A stretch of 10,730 nt of DNA from Bacteroidales bacterium UBA2939 (GCA_002349055.1 DECD01000037.1:3432-14161), one strand, 5' to 3'. Positions 5,295 to 10,730 are shown, numbered from the stretch's first letter. The notes: generated by a model from the letters alone, not told the origin. Numbers and translations are program-made.

Positions 5295-7061
5295 TTTGAC
5301 CTTCAGCCTCTGCCAGTCGTCTTTGTATTTTCCACCGGCGATGCCCGAGATTTCCTGCCATTTGTTTTGCAGGGCCGACTCCTTGTTGATTTTCCGCTCG
5401 ATGGTGTCGAAGATTTCCTGATAGGTGAGGCGGAAGAAGCGCTCCTTCTGAATCTTGATTTCGTGGAGTAGGAAGTAGGTGAGGAAGCCGTGCTGGTGGT
5501 CGTTGTAGGCGAAAGCTGTGCGGTCGAAGTCGGCAGCCAGAAGCACCACGGCATCGCTGCGCAACGAGGCTTTGCGGCGTTTCTTCTTGTTGTCGGTGGG
5601 ACGGTCGGCGCGGAAGATGGGCTTGCCGTCGCGGCTGTTGCCGTCGAACGAGGCATCGATGACGAGCGTCAGGTCCTTCACCGGCACCACCTTGGCGTTG
5701 AAGCTGGCGCAGAGCTCCTCCAGCGAGAGGCACTCGTCGGCCAGTCGGTCCGACTCCTTGTTCGAGAGCACGATGTCGTAGTCTATCGAGTCGGCCTCCT
5801 GCTGTTTCTTTTTCTTGCCGAAGAGTTTGCAACCACCGCTCTTCCCCCCCTGGAGCGACTTGATGCCGTCGGTCTCGATGCCGTTGGGCACCAGATAGGC
5901 TTTGCCGTCGAGGTCGGTGTATCCGTGGCCTGCATAGCAGATGATGATGTTGGCCACCGGCACGTTGCCGTCTCCGTTCTTGGCGGCCACAGCCTTTGCC
6001 AGGTCGGTCAGCCAGTGGATGCCCTCTTGCTCAATCTCGTCGCGGGTGGCGTTGCGGAGCACGCGCACCTGGCGCTGCGGTACGCCCAGGGCGTTCACGG
6101 CGTAGAGACTGTCGCACTTTCCGTCGGCGAGGGCAAAAGGCACGTCGGGGATGAGCTCATTGCTATAGTTTTCGTTGGCGATGATGAGGACGTAGGTGTC
6201 GGGGTTCTTCACGTCGGTCACCGGGATGTTGTAGTCAACATAGTCGTCCTGCATGCGCTCGCGCTGCATGCGCTCCACCGTCTCGCTGAAGACGTCGCTC
6301 ACGCGCATCTCGATGCTCGAGCGGCGGTAGTAGTGGGTGTTCACGGAGTCCTGGTAGGAGAGCGTTACGTAGCGGTAGCTGTTCACTGTCTGGCGCAGGG
6401 CGGGAATCATCTCCAACAGATAGGAACGGACGCTCTGGGCGCGGATGTAGGCCAGTTGGCAGTTGTTGTTGATGCCTGTCTCGCGGTCCACCGACAGGCG
6501 GAGGCGTTCGCCGTTGAAGGTCACGGGGCAGTAGCGGAAGTCGCCGTAGCGGCCGTCATACTCCACCGCGTGGGTGAACTCGGTGCCGTCGGCCGACGAG
6601 GTGATTACCATCTCCACCTCTTTGCCTGCCTCGAACACATCGCGCAGGGTGCCTTCGATGAAGGTCTTGGTGAGGTTGCAGATGGCGCGGGCGCTGTTCG
6701 ACGAATCCACGTCGTAGGCTCCCAGCGGGTAGTCGTCGGTGTAGCCCTCCAGGTGCTTGCAGTTGTAGCTCAGGCGGTAGACGAAGTCCAGGTGCATGGT
6801 GCCGTCGGCGTAGAAGGTGTCGATGAGGTCGGCACCCACCGAGATGTAGCTCTCGTCGTAGAGCTTCTCGTCGTTGGGCAGCTCCACCAGGGCCTTCTCG
6901 GCATAGCGTTGCATCTCCTTCTGGCGGTTCATAATCACCGTGGCCAGCGAATCGCGAATCTCGTTCTGGTAGCGACGGTTGAGCATTTTCTCGCCCTGCT
7001 GTGCCATTAACGGCGTGAGCATGAGCATCATGAGCATCAAGGGTATAACTTTCTTCATCAT
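5289..7061 (-). CDS. Exported OmpA-like/caspase-fold (peptidase C14) protein lacking the catalytic cysteine
   Basis: 590-residue exported protein. Signal peptide of about 20 residues (MMKKVIPLMLMMLMLTPLMA), very Met-rich; ATG 7061 or 7058 could start it. Residues about 70-255 look like an OmpA-type peptidoglycan-binding fold: GAYDVDSSNSA, then NNNCQLAYIRAQSVRSYLL (198-216), then YYRRSSIEMRV (244-254). A caspase/metacaspase domain begins near 288 (TYVLIIANENY), with PFALADGKCDSLY at 308-320 and the catalytic His motif YAGHG (H379). The expected DACFSG motif reads VIDASFDG (467-474), with Ser471 encoded by TCG (5651-5649) where the nucleophilic Cys should be. His to Ser is 92 residues, longer than usual, because of a Gly/Lys-rich insert at about 405-425. 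It has its own promoter at 7087-7117. Either a pseudoprotease/scaffold or an enzyme with an altered nucleophile. Confidence 0.8.
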   Translation of the reverse strand: MMKKVIPLMLMMLMLTPLMAQQGEKMLNRRYQNEIRDSLATVIMNRQKEMQRYAEKALVELPNDEKLYDESYISVGADLIDTFYADGTMHLDFVYRLSYNCKHLEGYTDDYPLGAYDVDSSNSARAICNLTKTFIEGTLRDVFEAGKEVEMVITSSADGTEFTHAVEYDGRYGDFRYCPVTFNGERLRLSVDRETGINNNCQLAYIRAQSVRSYLLEMIPALRQTVNSYRYVTLSYQDSVNTHYYRRSSIEMRVSDVFSETVERMQRERMQDDYVDYNIPVTDVKNPDTYVLIIANENYSNELIPDVPFALADGKCDSLYAVNALGVPQRQVRVLRNATRDEIEQEGIHWLTDLAKAVAAKNGDGNVPVANIIICYAGHGYTDLDGKAYLVPNGIETDGIKSLQGGKSGGCKLFGKKKKQQEADSIDYDIVLSNKESDRLADECLSLEELCASFNAKVVPVKDLTLVIDASFDGNSRDGKPIFRADRPTDNKKKRRKASLRSDAVVLLAADFDRTAFAYNDHQHGFLTYFLLHEIKIQKERFFRLTYQEIFDTIERKINKESALQNKWQEISGIAGGKYKDDWQRLKVKN

Positions 7062-7086
7062 AAAAATTGTATTCTAAAACAAAATG

Positions 7087-7117
7087 CAAAAATACGAAAA
7101 AACTCCCACATGGCAAA
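7087..7117 (-). promoter_or_regulatory. Bacteroidota promoter for the caspase-like gene
   Basis: On the minus strand TTTG (7117-7114) is followed after 19 nt by TATTTTTG (7094-7087), matching the -33 and -7 elements and spacing of the Bacteroidota primary sigma factor. The -7 box ends 25 nt before ATG 7061, so the leader is short. This is the clearest promoter in the window and separates the caspase-like, cleavage-enzyme and deiminase genes from the four genes upstream. Confidence 0.7.
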
Positions 7118-7137
7118 AAATAAATACAAAAATGGGG

Positions 7138-8379
7138 TCAGTTGATGGGCTGGACCTGCTGGCGGAGGGTCTGGATGTCGAGCTGCTGGTAGCCGATGGC
7201 GGAGGGGTCGGCGAAGTGGTCGCGGTTGGCGAGGTAGGTTTCCCGGTTGTACTCGGAGGCTTTGTCGAAGAGCGAGCGGGCCACGAGGATGAGCAGTTGG
7301 TCGGTGGTGATGCGGCGTGAGGTGTAGTCGTCGAGCTGTTTGGGGGTGAGGTATTTGGAAATCTTCTCCAGCTCCTTCTCGGGCAATTGGCCGTCGGGGT
7401 CGAGGTTCTTGCGCAGCTGGGGGAAGTTGACCCACGAGGTAATAGTGGTCTCGAGAAGGGCGACATCCTTGCATTTCTTGTCGGTGTAGTAGCCGAGGTA
7501 GGCGTGGCAGGGTTCGACGAAGATGAGTGGGCGGAGGCCGATTTTGCGAAGAATGGAGGCCAGGAAGACGCAGGCGTCGATACAGTTGGCCTGGCGGGTG
7601 TTGAGGACTTCGTCGAAGAAGCGTATGTGCTGCACGTTGGCGCGCGGGTTGGGGTTAGGGGTGCAGGAGATGGAGGAGTAAGAGATGCCGCGATTCAAGG
7701 CGTAGTACCACACGGCGAAAGCTTGCTCGGTGACGTCCTTGGATCGGCCCGACTGGTAGCCTGTGAAGCGAGCAACGATGCCCTGGTCGAGGATGTCGGT
7801 GAGTATCTGCTGGATGGAGGGGTGTTCCTCGTTGACGTAGGCGGCGAAGAGGAAGCGGGTGTCGAGGATGAAGCCGTCGGGCGAGCGGAGCGAGAGAGGA
7901 CATTCGTTGACGGAGCGGACATCGAGACGGAGGTTCTTGATGTCGACTTCCTCGTCGTTGATGTAGCATTGGAAGGTGAGGTCGAGCGGGCGGTGCTGGC
8001 GTATCTGGCGCAACTGGTCGTATTTCCATTTGACGGCGACGGGGAAGGTGTAGGTCTCACCGCGCGAGGGAAGTATCTCCTGTAGGATGGTGACGAAATT
8101 GAGGTAGGACGAGTCGACGACTACGCGGAGGACGGCGTTGTTGGAGGGGGCGGTGACGGAGACGGTGAAAGTGGAGTCGGCCTGGGTATGGGCGAGGAGG
8201 AGCGAGGGGTAGAGCTGTCCGGCGAGGAAGGGGAGGGTCTCGGCGGTGAAGTTGACTTTCTTGGGGTCGAACTGCTTGTGGCTTTTGGTTCCGCAAGAGG
8301 TAAGAAGTAAGAGGTAAGAGGTAAGAAGTAAGAGGGTTATTTTACCAAGTCTGGGTTTTGGGAGACGAATTCTGACCAT
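7138..8379 (-). CDS. Transglutaminase-like superfamily lipoprotein
   Basis: 413-residue predicted lipoprotein. A basic n-region (MVRIRLPKPRLGK) leads to the hydrophobic core ITLLLLTSYLLLLTSC, with lipobox LLTS-Cys29. The h-region and lipobox are encoded by a 7-bp tandem array. The catalytic part shows TRQANCIDACVFLASILRKIGL (261-282) with C266, EPCHAYLGYY (289-298) with H292, and a possible third residue E310 in LLETT, the Cys-His-Asp/Glu order of the transglutaminase-like fold. Such bacterial proteins may be proteases, cross-linkers or peptidoglycan-related; the substrate is unknown. The start at 8379 lies 43 bp inside the end of ruvC in another frame. No other in-frame ATG gives a signal peptide. 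Likely last gene of the operon, followed by the caspase-like gene's promoter. Confidence 0.8.
   Translation of the reverse strand: MVRIRLPKPRLGKITLLLLTSYLLLLTSCGTKSHKQFDPKKVNFTAETLPFLAGQLYPSLLLAHTQADSTFTVSVTAPSNNAVLRVVVDSSYLNFVTILQEILPSRGETYTFPVAVKWKYDQLRQIRQHRPLDLTFQCYINDEEVDIKNLRLDVRSVNECPLSLRSPDGFILDTRFLFAAYVNEEHPSIQQILTDILDQGIVARFTGYQSGRSKDVTEQAFAVWYYALNRGISYSSISCTPNPNPRANVQHIRFFDEVLNTRQANCIDACVFLASILRKIGLRPLIFVEPCHAYLGYYTDKKCKDVALLETTITSWVNFPQLRKNLDPDGQLPEKELEKISKYLTPKQLDDYTSRRITTDQLLILVARSLFDKASEYNRETYLANRDHFADPSAIGYQQLDIQTLRQQVQPIN
8293..8334 (-). repeat. 7-bp tandem array (GTAAGAR) coding for a lipoprotein signal peptide
   Basis: Plus-strand units: GCAAGAG, GTAAGAA, GTAAGAG, GTAAGAG, GTAAGAA, GTAAGAG, all adjacent. 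Read on the minus strand this is a CTCTTAC/CTTCTTAC series coding for LLLLTSY followed by LLLLTSC, a seven-residue repeat that supplies the signal-peptide core and the lipobox cysteine. The stop codon of ruvC (8337-8339) lies three bases upstream of the array in the reading direction. Confidence 0.85.
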
Positions 8380-8915
8380 TGTTTTTTCGCTGATTTATGG
8401 GTTTTGTGACTGGGTTTGAGCTGCGACTGGATATCGGCAATTGGGTTGGAGAGTTGGAGGTGGGCGGTGTAGGCCACGGCGAGGGCGTCGGTGGCATCGA
8501 GGTATTTGGGCGACTGGCTGAAGCCGAGAATGGATTGGAGGATGGCGGCGACCTGCTGTTTGGAGGCGTTGCCGTTGCCGGTGATGTGCTGCTTGATGAC
8601 GGAGGGCTCGTATTCAGTGATGGAGAGGTCGCGGCTGATAGCGGCGGCGATGGCTACGCCCTGAGCGCGGCCGAGCTTGAGCATCGACTGTACGTTTTTG
8701 CCGAAGAAGGGGGCCTCGATGGCCAAGTGGTCGGGGTGGAATGAGTCGATGAGGCGGACGGTGCTTTCGAAGATTTTGCGGATGCGGAGGTTGAAGTCGG
8801 GAATCTTCTTCAGGTACAGCACATCCATAGCCTCGATTTTCGGTGCGGGGCCGTCGGTGTCGAGGAGGGAATAGCCCAAAATCTGGGTGCCGGGGTCGAT
8901 GCCGAGGATTAGCAT
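8337..8915 (-). CDS. ruvC: Holliday junction resolvase RuvC
   Basis: 192-residue endonuclease that makes paired cuts at Holliday junctions with the RuvAB branch-migration motor in recombinational repair. Catalytic acids are visible: D7 in LGIDPGT, E67 in LAIEAPFFGKNVQS, and D140/D143 in LDATDALAVAYTAH. KLGRAQGVAIAAA (80-92) and GNGNASKQQV (113-122) are family hallmarks. Length is a little above the usual 160-190 because of a Lys/Ser-rich tail ending WSEFVSQNPDLVK, a form seen in Bacteroidota. Its ATG overlaps the stop of rseC by 7 bp (ATGCTAA), which suggests translational coupling. Its last 43 bp overlap the lipoprotein gene. Confidence 0.95.
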   Translation of the reverse strand: MLILGIDPGTQILGYSLLDTDGPAPKIEAMDVLYLKKIPDFNLRIRKIFESTVRLIDSFHPDHLAIEAPFFGKNVQSMLKLGRAQGVAIAAAISRDLSITEYEPSVIKQHITGNGNASKQQVAAILQSILGFSQSPKYLDATDALAVAYTAHLQLSNPIADIQSQLKPSHKTHKSAKKQWSEFVSQNPDLVK

Positions 8916-9313
8916 TTGCTGACGGTTAGAATGAATTTGCGGTCGAGATGCTGGCGGGAGCGGTAAAGGATGAGGACGTAGAGGGCGAGGGCGGCGAAGG
9001 ACGCAAGGATGACGAGCCAGTCGGGCAGACCGGCGAGGGCGAGGCCGATGGTGACGGCCAGCAGCACAACGGCGGGGAGGACGTAGGCGAGGAGGACGGC
9101 AAGGAGGCCATGGTCCTCGGTGATGAAGACGGTAACGGGGTCTCCGGGGTTATAGTCTTTCCAGTCTGAGGTGGGTATCTCGACGGTCTTGTTTTTCGAC
9201 TCTGCAAAGCCGCATTTGGAGTGCGCCTGGCAGGAGGCGCAGGCGCTGACGGACTCGATTTGGACGGCAACGCGGCCGTTCTTGACTTCTTTGACTATTC
9301 CTGAATGTTCCAT
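8909..9313 (-). CDS. rseC: RseC/MucC family membrane protein
   Basis: 134-residue inner-membrane protein related to RseC/MucC, a group linked to the SoxR-reducing Rnf system and to envelope-stress sigma-factor control. The N-terminal domain (MEHSGIVKEVKNGRVAVQIE) is followed by CASCQAHSKC, with C25, C28 and C34, a possible redox or metal site. Two hydrophobic helices are at about 69-90 and 95-115, then a short basic tail ending in Cys. In Bacteroidota rseC commonly precedes the rnf genes; here it is followed directly by ruvC, with a 7-bp overlap, and no rnf gene is in view. The upstream gap to the WG-protein gene is 52 bp of short repeats with no recognisable promoter, so it is probably cotranscribed. 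Confidence 0.85.
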   Translation of the reverse strand: MEHSGIVKEVKNGRVAVQIESVSACASCQAHSKCGFAESKNKTVEIPTSDWKDYNPGDPVTVFITEDHGLLAVLLAYVLPAVVLLAVTIGLALAGLPDWLVILASFAALALYVLILYRSRQHLDRKFILTVSKC

Positions 9314-9316
9314 TAA

Positions 9317-9337
9317 GGGTTATGGGTTATAGGTTAT
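9317..9337. repeat. 7-bp tandem array (RGGTTAT), intergenic
   Basis: Three adjacent units GGGTTAT, GGGTTAT, AGGTTAT. The same motif recurs in reverse orientation at 10714-10730, so this is a dispersed unit. It lies just upstream of the rseC start codon and carries in-frame stops on the minus strand. Confidence 0.7.
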
Positions 9338-9338
9338 G

Positions 9339-9370
9339 GACTTTTCGACTTTTTGGCTTTTCGACTTATC
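9339..9370. repeat. 8-bp tandem array (GACTTTTC) at the end of the WG-protein gene
   Basis: Four adjacent units GACTTTTC, GACTTTTT, GGCTTTTC, GACTTATC. The stop codon of the WG-protein gene (9366-9368) lies in the last unit. Together with the array at 9317-9337 it makes up almost the whole intergenic gap. Confidence 0.65.
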
Positions 9371-10715
9371 TAAATGAGATGATTCCGTTGCAGTTGCGGA
9401 CACAGCGTCCTTGGCGGTCGATGGTGAGGGGGCGTCCGTGGAAGTAAACCTCGGCTCGACCGTAGCGGAAGGAGGGAGCGATGTCGAAGAGGAAGGGGAT
9501 GAAAGGGTCGCCGTGGGTGTCGATGTAGCCCCAGAGGCCGTCTTTTTTGACGGCGGCGAGGCCCTCGGAGAACTGGTAGGCTTCTTCGAGGACGAGGGGG
9601 ACAACGAAATGGCCATGGAGGTCGACATAGCCCAGGCGGCCGTCTTTCTCGACGAGGGCCAGGGAGTCGTAGTAGGCGTATTTGATGCCCTTGGGGGTGC
9701 GGTCGGAATACTGGAGCGGGAGGATGATGCGGCCGAGGGTGTCGATGATGCCACAGCTGTCGCCGATGCGGGCGAGGGTGCGTCCCTGTCGGAAAAGTCC
9801 AATCTCGTCGTAGAGGCAGGGGATGATTTCGTTACCTTGGAGGTCGAGGAAGCCCTGCTTGCCACCGCGGGAAACCCCGATACGGCCCTCGGAGACGAGG
9901 GTGACTGGCTGGTAGACGAAGGGAGTTAATGCTTGAATGCGTGATTGCGTTGATGCGTTGGAGGGGAGGCGGAAGAGGGCCATCCCCGAGGAGTCGCCGG
10001 CGAAGAAGGTGCCGTGGTCGGGGTAGGAGAGATGTTCGTAGGCGGTGGGGAGGATTTCGTTGCCGAGGGTGTCTATGATGCCCCAGCGGTCGTAGCGGAA
10101 GACGGGGGCGTAGCCGTCGATGAAGGGACGAGCGTTCTGGAAAACGGGCGGGAATAACTGCCGACCGAGGGTGTCGATGAAGGTGTAGAAGAGGTAGAAG
10201 GAGTCGACGACGAGGGCGACGCAGGCGCGGTTCTGGACGAAGGGGCTGGCGTCGCTGAAGGAGAAGGGAATGACGAGGTTTCCGCTGAGGTCGGTGTATC
10301 CGAACAGGCCGTTTTTACCCACGAGGATGCGGCCGGAGGAGGGAAGGTCTACGGCATCGTAGATGCAGGGAAGGATTTGGTGGCCCGAGGAGTCGATGAG
10401 ACCAGCCAGCGGGGCGGGGGAGACGGCGGTGTCGACTTGCCAGACGCGGCAGTAGCCGTTCGAGAATTGGTCGACGTAGTGGAAGATATTGGGGAAAATC
10501 ACCCGGCCGTCGCTGCGGCGGAAGCCGTAGAGGTCGCCCTCGCGGGTGGTCTGGATGCCGTCGACATAGACGATGTCGCAACCGCAGGCGGTGTCGGTGT
10601 CGTAGGTGATGTTTTGGGAATGGGCAGAATTGAAAATTGAAAATTGAAAATTGAAAATTAAGGCATAGATTAATATGCGCCAGCCGTCCTTAACCCGACT
10701 GCGCCAGCTGTCCAT
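9366..10715 (-). CDS. Exported WG-repeat protein
   Basis: 449-residue exported protein built of about nine WG-type beta repeats. Clear copies are YGFRRSDGRVIFP (63-75), AGLIDSSGHQILP (104-116), FGYTDLSGNLVIP (138-150), WGIIDTLGNEILP (211-223), GFLDLQGNEIIP (288-299), CGIIDTLGRIILP (321-333), LGYVDLHGHFVVP (361-373) and WGYIDTHGDPFIP (395-407). It ends CVRNCNG, the Cys pair often closing Bacteroidota WG proteins. WG repeats are thought to bind ligands or proteins; no enzyme activity is indicated. The start at 10715 gives a basic n-region (MDSWRSRVKDGWR), the core ILIYALIFNFQFSIF and a likely cut near AHSQ. Both n-region and core are coded by DNA repeats. A second, 8-bp array codes for residues 252-263 between repeats. 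The promoter is outside the window. Confidence 0.85.
   Translation of the reverse strand: MDSWRSRVKDGWRILIYALIFNFQFSIFNSAHSQNITYDTDTACGCDIVYVDGIQTTREGDLYGFRRSDGRVIFPNIFHYVDQFSNGYCRVWQVDTAVSPAPLAGLIDSSGHQILPCIYDAVDLPSSGRILVGKNGLFGYTDLSGNLVIPFSFSDASPFVQNRACVALVVDSFYLFYTFIDTLGRQLFPPVFQNARPFIDGYAPVFRYDRWGIIDTLGNEILPTAYEHLSYPDHGTFFAGDSSGMALFRLPSNASTQSRIQALTPFVYQPVTLVSEGRIGVSRGGKQGFLDLQGNEIIPCLYDEIGLFRQGRTLARIGDSCGIIDTLGRIILPLQYSDRTPKGIKYAYYDSLALVEKDGRLGYVDLHGHFVVPLVLEEAYQFSEGLAAVKKDGLWGYIDTHGDPFIPFLFDIAPSFRYGRAEVYFHGRPLTIDRQGRCVRNCNGIISFR
9927..9958 (-). repeat. 8-bp tandem array (ACGCATTC-like) inside the WG-protein gene
   Basis: Plus-strand units TAATGCTT, GAATGCGT, GATTGCGT, TGATGCGT. On the minus strand they code for N-A-S-T-Q-S-R-I-Q-A-L in a stretch separating two WG repeats that does not fit the WG pattern, so it looks like an in-frame insertion (length divisible by 8 and covering about 11 residues). 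Confidence 0.6.
10629..10660 (-). repeat. 7-bp tandem array (ATTGAAA) coding for the WG protein's signal peptide
   Basis: Four exact units of ATTGAAA (10629-10656) plus the start of a fifth. On the minus strand the TTTCAAT series codes for L-I-F-N-F-Q-F-S-I-F-N, the hydrophobic core of the signal peptide. Confidence 0.85.
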
Positions 10716-10720
10716 AACCC
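10677..10720. repeat. 20-bp direct repeat, two copies
   Basis: GCGCCAGCCGTCCTTAACCC (10677-10696) and GCGCCAGCTGTCCATAACCC (10701-10720) match at 18 of 20 positions with a 4-bp spacer. In the WG protein they code for DGWR and DSWR in the signal peptide n-region. The second copy runs into the 7-bp array at 10714-10730. Confidence 0.65.
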
Positions 10721-10730
10721 ATAACCTATA
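10714..10730. repeat. 7-bp tandem array (ATAACCY), runs off the window
   Basis: ATAACCC, ATAACCT, then ATA at the window end. It is the reverse complement of the array at 9317-9337 and lies around and upstream of the WG-protein start codon (10713-10715). Confidence 0.6.

Noticed and set aside
5260..5832. N-terminal extension of the kce frame by about 190 codons
   Set aside because: The extension overlaps the caspase-like gene in another frame, is Arg/Gln/Pro-rich with no homology signal, and the Kce family begins at MDKLIITAAI.
5490..7010. Long open frame on the plus strand opposite the caspase-like gene
   Set aside because: Val/Ala/His-rich shadow translation without motifs; the minus frame is clearly coding.
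7062..7137. Terminator after the lipoprotein gene
   Set aside because: T-runs are present but no convincing stem precedes them; the gap is explained by the promoter of the next gene.
8337..8379. ruvC and the lipoprotein as one frameshifted fusion gene
   Set aside because: ruvC ends with a normal tail and stop, and the downstream frame has its own ATG, basic n-region and lipobox. Two overlapping genes explain it better.
9366..10600. Repeated GGTGTCGATGAT-like words in the WG gene as DNA repeats
   Set aside because: They follow from the protein repeat (I-D-T-L-G and similar) and are explained by coding, unlike the arrays at 9927 and 10629.
10629..10730. CRISPR-like repeats near the right edge
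   Set aside because: Units are 7 bp without spacers, and the 20-bp direct repeat has only two copies, so this is not a CRISPR array.
9314..10730. Inverted RGGTTAT arrays around the WG gene as ends of a mobile element
   Set aside because: No transposase lies between them, there is no target-site duplication, and the copies are simple heptamer arrays of unequal length.

Overview
The window reads as chromosomal DNA of a fairly GC-rich member of the Bacteroidales (Bacteroidota). The evidence is a secreted protein with a type IX secretion (T9SS) C-terminal sorting domain, AT-rich promoters with the TAnnTTTG -7 element instead of a sigma70 -10 box, weak or absent Shine-Dalgarno sites, a WG-repeat protein ending in the Cys-Val-x-Asn-Cys tail common in this phylum, and a Bacteroidota-type rseC. 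No rRNA, tRNA, CRISPR array, integrase or transposase was seen.

Layout. Positions 1-1055 (minus, cut by the window edge) and 1160-2266 (plus) are two family-4 (GT-B) glycosyltransferases diverging from a short AT-rich promoter region. All other genes are on the minus strand. Read from high to low coordinates they are: a secreted WG-repeat protein (10715-9366), rseC (9313-8909), ruvC (8915-8337), and a transglutaminase-like lipoprotein (8379-7138). A well-formed Bacteroidota promoter follows, then a secreted caspase-fold protein (7061-5289), a 3-keto-5-aminohexanoate cleavage enzyme (5259-4426), and a large secreted PAD_porph-family deiminase with a T9SS tail (4417-2252). The deiminase overlaps the plus-strand glycosyltransferase tail to tail by 15 bp. 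Its probable terminator lies inside the other gene.

The genes look like housekeeping functions (ruvC, rseC, surface glycan transferases) mixed with cell-envelope or exported proteins (deiminase, caspase-like, transglutaminase-like, WG). No single pathway joins them. The caspase-fold protein has Ser where the family has its catalytic Cys, so it may be a pseudoprotease. The deiminase keeps all the visible catalytic residues of the Porphyromonas enzyme.

The most unusual signal is at the DNA level. At least eight short tandem arrays with 7- or 8-bp units, of several unrelated unit sequences, are scattered through the window. Some fill intergenic gaps or carry stop codons. Others lie inside genes, and two of these, with different 7-bp units, make up the hydrophobic core of the signal peptides of two different exported proteins (8293-8334 and 10629-10660). 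A third exported protein has a 9-bp tandem repeat in its signal peptide. This suggests that pyrimidine-rich heptamer arrays, open in all frames on one strand, have been recruited as signal-peptide cores.
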